From an uncultured Veillonella sp. (GTDB lineage: Bacteria; Bacillota; Negativicutes; Veillonellales; Veillonellaceae), in contig NZ_CALLVP010000109.1 in assembly GCF_938010505.1 (NCBI RefSeq), positions 1-31,307 of the forward strand: DNA of 31,307 nucleotides, written 5' to 3'. Positions 14,000 to 23,462 of the stretch are shown here, piece by piece (position 1 is the first letter of the stretch; every line of letters begins with the position of its first letter). The translations under genes were made by a program, and so were the position numbers. A model generated the notes under the pieces. It saw only the letters and a program-made list of their open reading frames with translations. It was not told the origin of the DNA and searched no databases.

Positions 14000-15868
14000 T
14001 TAGATAGTCACTTCTACACCTAGACGGAAGTTGCGACCTTGACCTGGCCACCAGTCACCAGGGTTGCCCCAACGAACGCTAGATTGTTCCGCATAGTATG
14101 TATCAAAGATATTGTTGATACGACCAAATACAGTAACATTTTCGCGTACACGATAGTTAGCGCTGATATCAGCCAACCAGTATGTTTTACGTGGGAATAC
14201 ATTATCTGCTGTACCAGGACGATTGATAATACCACGAATATCCAAATGAGCATCCCATTTAGCATCGTTGTAATCAAGGCCTGCGTTAACAGCATGTTTT
14301 GGTACATATCCATCACGGTTTGCTTTGCGAGTTGGTGTTGCATCGATATGAGTATACGTATAGCCAAGACGTGCGGACAAGTGATTAGTCAATTGTTTAC
14401 GCACATCCGCATTGATGCCACGAGCTTTTTCAGTGTCAAAATTGTGATATTGACCTGTGAAATTTGCCGGATCAGTCATAACCCAACCGATTTTATCCTT
14501 CGTACTACGGCTGAAGAAGCTAAGATTACTATTCCATGTTTTACCGAATTTGTGGTGTACACCTAAATCAAATTCATGACCTGTTTCCGGTTTCAAATTG
14601 CGGTTGCCATTGAAACCATCAAATAATTGGTATGGTGTAGGTGCCAAGAAGTACTCTTTATACGCAGCATACACATTTGTCTTCTCATTTACATCATAGC
14701 CGAAGCTGATGGATGGAGATGTATGAGTACCGAAAGAGGAATGGTGGTCAACGCGGATACCAGGCGTTACAGTCCACTTAGGAGCAAATTTCCATTCATC
14801 TTGAATAAAGTAAGATGCGTTCGTAAGCTTCACGCCGCCCATGTTAACCACTTTATCTTGACGCCAGTCAAAGCCGCCTACTACAGTATGGTCTTTTGCT
14901 TTATACGTAACTTGATCACCAATACCACGAGTCTTCACATCCGTTAAGTACCCATCATATGTTGTTTTATAATGATTGTTCATCAAGTATAATTGATAAC
15001 TCCAACGATTGCTGATTTTGTTGTTCCAAATCGCGCGTAAGGAGTCATTTGCTTCATTACCATAACGAATGTGATTGAGAGCACCCAAATGGTCGGAGTA
15101 CATTACATCACCACGATATGTGTCGTAAGATATTTTTACATCGTTCTTATCATTGATTGTATTGCCCACCATGAAGGATGCAGTATGGCTGTTGCCATGT
15201 TGAGGAACGCGCACGCCATGACCATCTTTGTAAGAACCAATGATATCTTTTTGTACGCCTACACGCCAGTACCAATCTTTTTTGCTACCTTCGTTTGTAA
15301 TAGCGTATTGTTCTAAATCATTGCTGCCGCCCATGACACGAAGTTTAGTTTGTACCCCTTGCTCAGGTTTTGCAGTGATTACGTTTACTACACCACCTAT
15401 GGCACCGGAACCATACAATGTAGAGCCTGCACCACGTTGAACTTCAATGCGGTCAATGCTAGACATATCTTTCAAAATAGTCATCGGCGGATTCACCCCT
15501 GCTGCGCCCATATTGATGCCGTCTACTAAATACAATACTTGGTCAGACCCATTGATGCGGAATGCATTGGCGTTCGTGTAACCTACGCCACCACCGTACG
15601 TATTAATATCTACGCCCGGTACGATGTTCAAGGCTTCATTCATATTCGTAGCATGGCGCTCACGAATATCGTCACCTGTTACTACGCCTACACTAGCTGG
15701 CACTTCTGAAAGCTGTTGTTCACTACGAGTTGCGGTAACAACAATGGTATGCGCTTCTTTCGCATCATCAGCTTTAACAGCTAATACATTAGGAGCACTC
15801 AAAGTGCTACCAAATACGAGGGCTAACCCTACGTATAGGGATAATCGTTGCATTCTTGATACTTTCAT
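14000..15868 (-). CDS. TonB-dependent outer-membrane receptor (operon-distal)
   Basis: About 622 residues from MKVSRMQRLS. I prefer this ATG, with GGAGG five bases upstream, over a GTG start four codons earlier. A signal peptide (LYVGLALVFGSTLSAPNVLA) is followed by a TonB-box-like HTIVVTATR and a plug domain: VPASVGVVTGDDI, LNIVPGVDI, VLYLVDGINMG, IDRIEVQRGAGSTLYGSGAIGGVVNVIT. The rest is a 22-strand-type barrel. Barrel motifs FLAPTPYQLF and NRNLKPETGHEFDLG resemble the FRAP/NPNL boxes of heme and BtuB-like receptors. It ends in LGVEVTI rather than the common terminal Phe. It lies 22 bases after the second binding lipoprotein, so it probably feeds that lipoprotein. It is clearly different in sequence from the other receptors here. 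Confidence 0.92.
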   Translation of the reverse strand: MKVSRMQRLSLYVGLALVFGSTLSAPNVLAVKADDAKEAHTIVVTATRSEQQLSEVPASVGVVTGDDIRERHATNMNEALNIVPGVDINTYGGGVGYTNANAFRINGSDQVLYLVDGINMGAAGVNPPMTILKDMSSIDRIEVQRGAGSTLYGSGAIGGVVNVITAKPEQGVQTKLRVMGGSNDLEQYAITNEGSKKDWYWRVGVQKDIIGSYKDGHGVRVPQHGNSHTASFMVGNTINDKNDVKISYDTYRGDVMYSDHLGALNHIRYGNEANDSLRAIWNNKISNRWSYQLYLMNNHYKTTYDGYLTDVKTRGIGDQVTYKAKDHTVVGGFDWRQDKVVNMGGVKLTNASYFIQDEWKFAPKWTVTPGIRVDHHSSFGTHTSPSISFGYDVNEKTNVYAAYKEYFLAPTPYQLFDGFNGNRNLKPETGHEFDLGVHHKFGKTWNSNLSFFSRSTKDKIGWVMTDPANFTGQYHNFDTEKARGINADVRKQLTNHLSARLGYTYTHIDATPTRKANRDGYVPKHAVNAGLDYNDAKWDAHLDIRGIINRPGTADNVFPRKTYWLADISANYRVRENVTVFGRINNIFDTYYAEQSSVRWGNPGDWWPGQGRNFRLGVEVTI

Positions 15869-15890
15869 AAAAACCTCCACTCACATTAAT

Positions 15891-16802
15891 TCACATACTA
15901 TATATATATTGTGCCATAGAAACCATTGCACGTGTCATAAATTGGGAATAACTCATGACCTGCGATGAATCTACGAGGAACACACGGCGATTGGCGATGG
16001 CCTTAACACCTTGCAAAGCAGGATCAGAATAGAGCTGCTCTGCCGTTGCCGGTGTAGTACCATCCGAAGTATAGGCCACCGACGGGATGATAATAATGTC
16101 CGGATTTGCTTTAATTAAATCCTCTCGCGTTCCATTATCAAAAGGTCCTAAGCCTAATTGAGCAGCCGCATTGGTGACTTTCAAATATTTAGTCATATCA
16201 TCAAAGGTTGACCCCTTGCCGCCGGTTAAACCAAATTGCGTATAAAATGCCACTACAGGTCGTTCATCGGTATGTTTATTTGCTAGTTCTTCTATAGTTT
16301 TCAGATCTGCATCCATACTAGCAATCATCTTTTCATCCGATGCATGTAAAAGACCTGCAATTTCATGGATAACAGCCTTTGCCTCTTCTACCGTAGTAGG
16401 CGTCTTGTAAACGTAAACAGGAATTTGCATATTTCGCATTTCCCCAATCGCATCTGGAGACATCCAGTTTGGAACTAACACTAAATCAGGTTGTACAGAC
16501 AACATGGATTCAGCAGTTGCTTTCACATGTTTCTCAACCTTGGCAGACTCGTCAGGCACATTGTTAGGCACCGTGCCAACAGCTGCCACTCGGCTCGGAT
16601 CAACCAAAGATAACACAATATCCTCTGTGCTCGCAGCGATGGGAACGATGCGCTTCGGCTCGTTAGGCACCGTAACGGCTACCCCTGCTCCATCTGTAAC
16701 TTGATGTGTGGTGCCCGTAGTCCCTGTTTGCGTAGGACCACAGCCGACCACCAGAAGTACCATCATTAATATGGTACATATAATAGATATTCTTTGTTTC
16801 AT
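15891..16802 (-). CDS. Periplasmic binding lipoprotein, FepB/BtuF type (second copy)
   Basis: 303 residues. Lipobox LLVVGC (Cys about 21) after a hydrophobic N-terminus indicates an inner-membrane-anchored lipoprotein. The fold is of the siderophore/heme/B12-binding class: VTVPNEPKRIVPIAASTEDIVLSL, VQPDLVLVPNWMSPDAI, VYVYKTPTTVEEAKAVIHEIAGLL, ANPDIIIIPSVAYTSDG. Its ATG follows the CobN-like stop by one base, with GAAGG inside the end of that gene. No permease of its own is present, so it would have to share the FecCD permease at 24308-25345. It may bind the same ligand with different affinity, or a processed form of it. Ligand unknown. Confidence 0.88.
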   Translation of the reverse strand: MKQRISIICTILMMVLLVVGCGPTQTGTTGTTHQVTDGAGVAVTVPNEPKRIVPIAASTEDIVLSLVDPSRVAAVGTVPNNVPDESAKVEKHVKATAESMLSVQPDLVLVPNWMSPDAIGEMRNMQIPVYVYKTPTTVEEAKAVIHEIAGLLHASDEKMIASMDADLKTIEELANKHTDERPVVAFYTQFGLTGGKGSTFDDMTKYLKVTNAAAQLGLGPFDNGTREDLIKANPDIIIIPSVAYTSDGTTPATAEQLYSDPALQGVKAIANRRVFLVDSSQVMSYSQFMTRAMVSMAQYIYSM

Positions 16803-16803
16803 A

Positions 16804-19800
16804 TTAACGACCTTCTATAACACCTTCCATTGAAATATATAGAGACTGCAATTCCTCGAGCATATCTGGAGCTGCATCCCAATAACCACGTTGAGCAGCT
16901 TCTAACAAAATTTCTGCAATGCGCTGTAAGGCCCAAGGGTTTACATTGCGCATCCAGTCTTGCACCACTTTGTCTAAGGCATATTTGTTAGCATACCCCT
17001 CATAAACCCAGTCAGGCACCACATCACTGGTAACATCCCAGCCAAAACTATGAGAAACCACATTAGACATATCCGATGCCCCTTTGTAGCCATGGTTCAT
17101 CATGGCCTGAATGAATTTCGGATTCTGCGTTTCCCCTTGTACAACGCGACGAAACTCATCCGATAAGGACCGCATCACGACGCGGCTGCGATCTGTACTA
17201 TCCCCCACATAGGCACGAGGGGCACTACCTTTTGCATTTCGCACCGCCGCAATAAGACCACCATGATAGCTATAGTAATCATCAGCACTCAAAATGTGCG
17301 TTTCCCGATTATCTTCGTTCTTAATGGTTACATCCATCGTAGTTAATCGCCGTTGGAATAGCCTCATATCCTGAGGAATGTCCTTATGCAGGTGAAAGCT
17401 ACTCCACTTGCTGTAAACTTGTGCAATGTCGCTTAAGGACTCCCAGTTTTTCCCTTCAATCAGGGCACCCACACCCGTGCCATAGGCTTGTGGTGGGTCG
17501 CCAAAGATACGAAGGCGCGCCTTTTTAGTGGCTAGCATAGGATCTTCACCTTGTTCAACAAGCCAATCCACATCATCATGAATATGCTTTTTCACGTAGT
17601 TGTCTTCCAAGGACTCGTCTAATTCTGCCACCATTTCAACGGCCTTGTCGAGCCAACTAATGGCAGTAGGCATCATATCTCGAATAAGACCACTGATGCG
17701 GCCCATCACATCGATACGAGGGCGTTCTAATTCATCTAGCGGAATGACCTCGAGACCTGAAATACGACCGTTAGATTGCCATTTAGGACGAACCCCCAAC
17801 AAATAGAGGAATTCACCTAAACACTGACCATGACTTCTAGAGTTGCTACTAGCCCATAAGATAATCCCTATCGTCTCGGGATAGCGCTGTTCATTTAAAA
17901 TATAATCAGCCATAACTTGATCTGCAAGCTCTATACCTAATTGGTAGGCTATCTTTGTAGGCAAGGCTCTTTCATCTAAACCATAAAAGTTACGACCCGT
18001 AGGTAATACATCGACTTGACCACTCGATGGAGCTCCACCGGGGCCAGGTTCAACATAGGTTCCTTGTAACGCTTTAGAGATAGAGCTGAGCTCATTTTTG
18101 GTTTGACCTAATTTAGGTATATACTCACGAACTATGGCATCTACCAAAGGCTCTAAACTTTGAGGCGCCTTATAATCTGGTTTATGTATAATATTAGACA
18201 CAAACGCTCGTAATTCCTGCCAAATTCTATCGATAATCACATTATTACGAATTCCGTCATCATTGATTTCGCCAGCATGTTGCTCTAGATACGACCAATC
18301 ATACCCTAACTCAGCGGCTAGCGTATCAAGACCTGATGCAATATCCCCTTGAGGGGTCCGTATGATAGCAGTAATAAATTCTTCTAAATCTGTCCCCTCA
18401 GGGCCTTGACCCAAGATATGTAAACCATTGCGCATTTGCATATGCTTTAAGTCGCTTAGCTTTTCGTGAACTTCTGTAATTATATCGTCCACCAACATAG
18501 TAGGCCCCTTTTCTTCATCGATAAGGTGACAGGCCAGGGCCTTTTCGCGAATCACTTCGCCTATGTCTGCTACACTTTCAGGATGCTCCTGTTCAAAATG
18601 ACTGTGCTCATCTAGTAAAGCTTCTAGCTCTTCAAATTCATCGTAGAGCCCCGCCGTCGTCATCGGTGGCGACAAGTGGCCCACTAAACAGGCTGAACTA
18701 CGCCGTTTTGCTTGTATACCTTCCCCAATGATGGTTGTCCAGTACGGGTAAATATTTGGCAAACTAGAGATACCGATTTCAGGATAACAGCTAGCGCTGA
18801 GACCAGCCCCTTTCCCCGGTAACCATTCTAAGGAGCCATGTGTGCCTACATGAATAACCGCATCCGCTTCAAAGACATTCCGAACCCAGTGGTAGAACGC
18901 CAAGTATTGATGCGGTGGTGATAAGCAAGGATCGTGATAAATGGCGGATACATTCTCCCCAAAGCCTCGCGGCGGTTGTACCGTAATCCACAGATTACCA
19001 TTTGAAAAACCTGGTATGATGACTTCATCATCGTAGACAAATACATCTCCTGGGGCCTCCCCCCAAGATGTAACCATAGCTTGTTGCGTATCTGCTGGCA
19101 GTGTTTCAAAGTATGCCTTGTAATCCTTACTGCTCAAGCGACCTTCAGCCGAAGCTAGTAACTCATCGGTAAGCATGGAGCGGTCGTTTGTCATGTGGGA
19201 TGTAACAATGTCCATTAAATCTGCACTCGTATCAGGCACAGAATCTATCGTATAACCTTCCTCTTTCATCTGTTCTAATAATCGTAGCACCGACTCAGGC
19301 GTATCAAGGCCTGCTGCAGAACCAATATTAGAATTCTTAGGCGGATAGTTGTGTAAAATAATGGCTATCTTTCGCTCAGATACAGGAATATACCGCAACT
19401 TAGACCATTTAATAGCTCGCTGAACGACGGCCGCAATGCGCTCTTTCACAGGTAAATACACATAGTGACCACGCTCATCAAAGGTCTGACAAGCCACTAC
19501 ACCGCCTTGAATAACACCATCTAACTCAGGCTGTGATATGGATAAATTCACATCTAACGGCGTAACTCCTTGTGGATTCTCAGCCCAAGATTTCTCATCC
19601 ATGTATATGGTATACCCTTGAACGATAGGTACGTCCTGTAATTTTAACTCCTCCAAGGTTTGAGCCCCTAAGGACTGGAAGGAGAATTTACAAGTGTTGA
19701 TAAGCACGTCAAAGGGGAATACATCTTTCCCAAAAAGATGGTTCATGGACAATTTCATATTCGGAATGCCTACGCGAGGATTCGAACCGTATTGCCCATA

Positions 19801-20427
19801 AAAGATAATCGGATTGTACTGATGTTTATAAATTTCTTCAAATAAGGCCTGTTGATAATAAATATCCCCCATAATCCACTCGTCACGGTAAAAGTACACC
19901 GCGATAGACGGCCAATCAGGGTTCCCTTCGGCATCCATAAACTCATCATAGGACTCATAGATATTGCCTGCTCGCCCCATAATGGCTTGCCACGGAATTC
20001 GGTCAGGTTCTTCCCATTCAGAAATTGGTTTTGTACTGAAAGCACCGTTAATGAGTCTCACATAGTTCATGATGCCACTAGTACGACGATAACTTTCAAG
20101 ACGAATCCGTTTATCCTCATCTATATTACGATACAGAATATCCGTTTTCTTAGGCTCTACCACATCGATCCAGTATTTTGGATGATGCGCATATAGCCAT
20201 CGTTCAAGGCGTTCTAAGAATGGCGAGTCTAAGCCAACCCCCATGTTTGTTACGAGTACTACATCGGCAGCACGAAGGCGACTTTCAAAATCACCGTCCC
20301 AGAGAGGCGGCTTTTTCATATTGCAAATATCCACCTCGCCTTGTATCAATTCAGGGTAGGTAACAACGGCCTTTTCTATATATTGGATTTGTTTTCCTAA
20401 GTTAGAAATATACATGAGTCGACTCAT
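16804..20427 (-). CDS. cobN: CobN/HmuS-family class I chelatase large subunit
   Basis: 1207 residues, cytoplasmic (no signal or membrane segment seen). Family motifs are complete: YHDPCLSPPHQYLAFYHWV (497-515), AVIHVGTHGSLEWLPGKG (523-540; conserved His526/His530), EPGPGGAPSSG (793-803), and ETIGIILWASSNSRSHGQCLGEFLYLLGVRP (851-881). Family members bind tetrapyrroles and insert Co or Mg with ATPase partners. HmuS, a relative in hmu heme-uptake operons, has been reported to remove iron from heme. GGAGG precedes the ATG, 3 bases after the ChlD-like stop. No cobalamin-synthesis gene is near, while receptors, permease and binding proteins surround it, favouring action on an imported metallated tetrapyrrole. 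Cobaltochelatase remains a real alternative. Confidence 0.9.
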   Translation of the reverse strand: MSRLMYISNLGKQIQYIEKAVVTYPELIQGEVDICNMKKPPLWDGDFESRLRAADVVLVTNMGVGLDSPFLERLERWLYAHHPKYWIDVVEPKKTDILYRNIDEDKRIRLESYRRTSGIMNYVRLINGAFSTKPISEWEEPDRIPWQAIMGRAGNIYESYDEFMDAEGNPDWPSIAVYFYRDEWIMGDIYYQQALFEEIYKHQYNPIIFYGQYGSNPRVGIPNMKLSMNHLFGKDVFPFDVLINTCKFSFQSLGAQTLEELKLQDVPIVQGYTIYMDEKSWAENPQGVTPLDVNLSISQPELDGVIQGGVVACQTFDERGHYVYLPVKERIAAVVQRAIKWSKLRYIPVSERKIAIILHNYPPKNSNIGSAAGLDTPESVLRLLEQMKEEGYTIDSVPDTSADLMDIVTSHMTNDRSMLTDELLASAEGRLSSKDYKAYFETLPADTQQAMVTSWGEAPGDVFVYDDEVIIPGFSNGNLWITVQPPRGFGENVSAIYHDPCLSPPHQYLAFYHWVRNVFEADAVIHVGTHGSLEWLPGKGAGLSASCYPEIGISSLPNIYPYWTTIIGEGIQAKRRSSACLVGHLSPPMTTAGLYDEFEELEALLDEHSHFEQEHPESVADIGEVIREKALACHLIDEEKGPTMLVDDIITEVHEKLSDLKHMQMRNGLHILGQGPEGTDLEEFITAIIRTPQGDIASGLDTLAAELGYDWSYLEQHAGEINDDGIRNNVIIDRIWQELRAFVSNIIHKPDYKAPQSLEPLVDAIVREYIPKLGQTKNELSSISKALQGTYVEPGPGGAPSSGQVDVLPTGRNFYGLDERALPTKIAYQLGIELADQVMADYILNEQRYPETIGIILWASSNSRSHGQCLGEFLYLLGVRPKWQSNGRISGLEVIPLDELERPRIDVMGRISGLIRDMMPTAISWLDKAVEMVAELDESLEDNYVKKHIHDDVDWLVEQGEDPMLATKKARLRIFGDPPQAYGTGVGALIEGKNWESLSDIAQVYSKWSSFHLHKDIPQDMRLFQRRLTTMDVTIKNEDNRETHILSADDYYSYHGGLIAAVRNAKGSAPRAYVGDSTDRSRVVMRSLSDEFRRVVQGETQNPKFIQAMMNHGYKGASDMSNVVSHSFGWDVTSDVVPDWVYEGYANKYALDKVVQDWMRNVNPWALQRIAEILLEAAQRGYWDAAPDMLEELQSLYISMEGVIEGR

Positions 20428-20430
20428 GAT

Positions 20431-22446
20431 CTACCTCCGAGACACTCGCAAAATACGATCTGCCGTAATAGTATCCATGGCATAATAACTGCCATTCATC
20501 AATTTACATAATTCCTTAGCCAATCCAAGTTTGATAAAGCCCGTTTCCGTATCGATAACGATACAATCTACAGGCAAAGTACCAAGGATACGAGCCCATT
20601 GCTTGGACTCCGCTACAGGGTCCTCAGAATCACCCGACGTAGCTCGACCATCGGTGATACATATAATCTGAATTCGTTCCGCCCGATGGGCACGTAACAA
20701 TCTATCGCACAGGGTATAGGCCATCCGTAAACCGTGAGCTAACGGCGTTTTACCGCCTGTAGGCATAGAGGTTAACAATCGCTCTGCTCGCTCTACGCTG
20801 CGCGTAAAAGGCAATAACACCTCTGCCGACTCCTTGCGGAACGCAATGAGCCCTACCGAATCACGGTGGATATAGGAGTCTCGCAAGAGACTGAGAATAG
20901 CCGCTTTAGTGGCCTCCATACGATGACGCGCCGCCATAGATCCACTGGCATCTACCACGAAAAGCTGGTATGCACCAATGCGCTTTTCACGGGCTTTTCG
21001 GCGGTAATCCTGAGGTTTTATCACTATAGCTAATCCCTTACCGCCTTGATGCTTTAATTGCTGGGACTGAGTAGATAGTTTTTCTTGTTCCGTTTTAGTA
21101 GCAGCCCGCAATCGTTGGTAGGGTGCTGCTACACGCAATGTATCGACCAGCGCTAAGTCCTGTAGCGCATGTTCATCTTGGTAAGCTCGAATCATACGCC
21201 CTCTAGTGTCCTTTGTTTTGGTCATGAGGCGACGACCTGAGCCCTTGCGATACTGACGGTCTACTGTTTTAGAGGATTCTAGTTTCCATTGGAATAATTG
21301 GTTAGCTATACGGGCAACCGTATCGGGCAAACATAAAGAGGATAAGCGTTGTGAGTCGTCTCCACCTACATTCATAGCTTCGGAATCACAGGATTCCTTC
21401 TGTGTAGCATCTAAGTCGTTAGATTGATTAGAACCATGAGCTTCACTTGAATCGTCTTGCTGAGAAGATGCATCTTCTGCACTATTCATAGCAGAATGAG
21501 TGGCCCCATCATTAGCGTTTGAATCCTTAGGAGCTGCTTCATTCCCCATAGAATCATTTTGGTCCGCTTCATATTGTGCATCTTCATCAGCTTGGTCCGA
21601 TGCATGTTCGGCCCTATTTTCTAGTTGATTTCTATCCGTTTTACTATTTCCATTCTCCCCTTGTGAAGGCTGTGATGTGGTTGTGTCATCACGCTTCATC
21701 CGATGAGGCAGTACATAAAGAGCGGCCCGCTCTGCATGAATGGGCTTACAGTAAGAAACCCCCTCAAGAAGAGCTAGTGATTTCATAACTTGAAGCAATA
21801 TAAACTCTGCACCGTAACCTACAGTACGAGCTTGGAGTACATAGGAAATGGCTAATGAAATCATTGCATCAGGAACGGCAATAGATGAAATCCGCTTATG
21901 ATCGATTAAGCTAACTACATCCTCAGGTGAGTTTGCTTTTATTGAAATTGGCGCAGTATCAGCGCAAGAAATTCCATCTCGAGTTTGTTGTAATACCGCT
22001 ACCCTAGATTCCAATGAAGCTGGTTCCATAGATACGTGTACGTCTACGAGTTCCCATTCCACATCAGTTAAGGCTCTATCCTCATGGTTTATGGTCATAA
22101 TCAGCAAGATGTGACGGCGTTTTGCCTCTGTTAATAAGGCATGACGCACTTCTGGGGATAGAACATGACCATCATCGATGAGCCAGCATCGCGTATTATC
22201 GTCATCTAATAGACTAGAGGACATAATCATCTTGCCTTGCTCGAGAGAGGCTTCAAAATCGATGCTTTCTTGAAGTTGTGAGCTATCTATATAAACCGGT
22301 ATAACACGATAGGGAATATGCCATGTGTCGAGGCACTGACGAACCATAAAGCTTTTACCGACACCAGTCCCCCCAGAAATGACGATGCTATGTATCTGGT
22401 CGTTTACAAGGCCTATTTTGAGGGCCTCTTGTACAGATGTATCCAT
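20431..22446 (-). CDS. ChlD/BchD/CobT-like chelatase subunit with VWA domain
   Basis: 671 residues. The N-terminal AAA+-like part retains a Walker A (GGTGVGKS, 25-32) and a Walker-B-like CWLIDDGH (87-94). Residues about 251-365 form a very polar, acidic low-complexity linker rich in Asp, Glu, Ser, Asn and Gln. The C-terminal third is a von Willebrand A domain with MIDAS DASGSMA (499-505), a TPLAHG threonine and a CITDGRATSG aspartate. This is the architecture of BchD/ChlD, which bridges the AAA+ ring to the large chelatase subunit. It sits between the ChlI-like and CobN-like genes with spacings of 2 and 3 bases, so all three are probably made in ratio. Confidence 0.88.
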   Translation of the reverse strand: MDTSVQEALKIGLVNDQIHSIVISGGTGVGKSFMVRQCLDTWHIPYRVIPVYIDSSQLQESIDFEASLEQGKMIMSSSLLDDDNTRCWLIDDGHVLSPEVRHALLTEAKRRHILLIMTINHEDRALTDVEWELVDVHVSMEPASLESRVAVLQQTRDGISCADTAPISIKANSPEDVVSLIDHKRISSIAVPDAMISLAISYVLQARTVGYGAEFILLQVMKSLALLEGVSYCKPIHAERAALYVLPHRMKRDDTTTSQPSQGENGNSKTDRNQLENRAEHASDQADEDAQYEADQNDSMGNEAAPKDSNANDGATHSAMNSAEDASSQQDDSSEAHGSNQSNDLDATQKESCDSEAMNVGGDDSQRLSSLCLPDTVARIANQLFQWKLESSKTVDRQYRKGSGRRLMTKTKDTRGRMIRAYQDEHALQDLALVDTLRVAAPYQRLRAATKTEQEKLSTQSQQLKHQGGKGLAIVIKPQDYRRKAREKRIGAYQLFVVDASGSMAARHRMEATKAAILSLLRDSYIHRDSVGLIAFRKESAEVLLPFTRSVERAERLLTSMPTGGKTPLAHGLRMAYTLCDRLLRAHRAERIQIICITDGRATSGDSEDPVAESKQWARILGTLPVDCIVIDTETGFIKLGLAKELCKLMNGSYYAMDTITADRILRVSRR

Positions 22447-22448
22447 AG

Positions 22449-23378
22449 CTAGCCCTCGATTACCGCAGATACTGCTGTATCGATGCGGTCTTCGTCGTGA
22501 CCTTGTTCTTCAAAAGGCAATCTCCGCATGCGATGTTTTAACGTCAATGTTGCAGCCACCTTAATATCGTCATCTATGATTTGTGAGCGACCGTGAAAGG
22601 CTGCATGAGCGCGAGCGGTGTGCATCATCGTAATATCTGGACGATGGCCATCAACGCCAACGCCGATACTAATGCTTGCTATCTTAAGCAAACTATCATC
22701 GGAGGGAATAATGGTTGGCAATAATTTGCGAGCTTGTAGCAAGCGCTCATGTAATGCTTGCTCCGATTCCTCATAAGACGCTATAAACGCTTCTGGAGCA
22801 TCGCCAAATGCAAGACGTCGCTTAATCACCTCCATCCGCTGGGCTGGATCCTGTTCACCATAGACCATGACGGACAACCCAAAGCGATCTAATAGCTGAG
22901 GTCTTAGGTCCCCCTCTTCAGGGTTCATAGTTCCGACGAGGATGAAGCGTGATGGATGAGAATGGCTTACCCCTTCTCGCTCTACAGTGTTTACCCCCAT
23001 AGCAGCCACATCTAGCAAAATATCTACAATATGGTCATCTAAAAGATTAACCTCATCTACATAGAGAATATTTTGATGTGCTGCGTGTAAAATCCCCGGT
23101 TCAAAAGCTTTTACACCCTCTTGCAAGGCCTTTTCTAAATTAATAGATCCTACAACGCGATCTTCCGTAGCATTTATAGGTAATTCTACTACGGTCATCG
23201 CATCAGCTCCTGTTTCCATCGAAGGTAACAGGCTTGGTAATGCACGTACAGCCGTAGACTTTGCAGTGCCCTTTTCGCCCTCAATTAACACACCGCCGAT
23301 GGACGGATTGATAGCATTCAGCAAAAGGGCCAATTTCATTTCATCTTGACCAACAATAGCAGTAAATGGATATAACAT
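22449..23378 (-). CDS. ChlI/BchI-like AAA+ ATPase chelatase subunit
   Basis: 309 residues. Walker A GEKGTAKST (34-42), Walker B ILYVDEVNLLDD (104-115), sensor region FILVGTMNPEEGDLRPQLLDRFGLSV and a C-terminal helical lid with HRPDITMMHTARAHAAFHGR. These match the I subunit of magnesium chelatase and CobS-like motors; the sequence VGQDEMKLALLLNAINPSIGGVLI is characteristic of BchI. It would form a hexameric ring that drives the CobN-like subunit using ATP. GAGG lies 8 bases before the ATG. An 84-base gap separates it from the upstream transporter ATPase gene, so a secondary promoter here is possible. Confidence 0.92.
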   Translation of the reverse strand: MLYPFTAIVGQDEMKLALLLNAINPSIGGVLIEGEKGTAKSTAVRALPSLLPSMETGADAMTVVELPINATEDRVVGSINLEKALQEGVKAFEPGILHAAHQNILYVDEVNLLDDHIVDILLDVAAMGVNTVEREGVSHSHPSRFILVGTMNPEEGDLRPQLLDRFGLSVMVYGEQDPAQRMEVIKRRLAFGDAPEAFIASYEESEQALHERLLQARKLLPTIIPSDDSLLKIASISIGVGVDGHRPDITMMHTARAHAAFHGRSQIIDDDIKVAATLTLKHRMRRLPFEEQGHDEDRIDTAVSAVIEG

Positions 23379-23462
23379 AAGCCTAACCTCGCTAGGAATA
23401 GCAATACAAATATATCAAGATAAACAGGAAATTTACTGACCTATATATAGGCACCCATATAT
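23379..23462 (-). promoter_or_regulatory. 84-base gap before the chelatase genes, with a palindrome
   Basis: The only sizeable gap between 15869 and 26291. It holds the perfect palindrome CCTATATATAGG (23440-23451) and a minus-strand TTGATA near 23420 that could belong to an internal promoter. No T tract follows the palindrome, so it is not an obvious terminator. It may set chelatase expression apart from transport. Confidence 0.3.

Noticed and set aside
15900..15912. TATATATA tract between the second lipoprotein and the distal receptor as a promoter
   Set aside because: It lies inside the end of the lipoprotein coding sequence, has no matching -35, and the receptor is only 22 bases away with its own ribosome site, so co-transcription is simpler.
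16804..20427. Magnesium chelatase for chlorophyll synthesis
   Set aside because: The motifs and length fit the CobN/HmuS branch, no other bacteriochlorophyll gene is present, and the neighbourhood is an import system.
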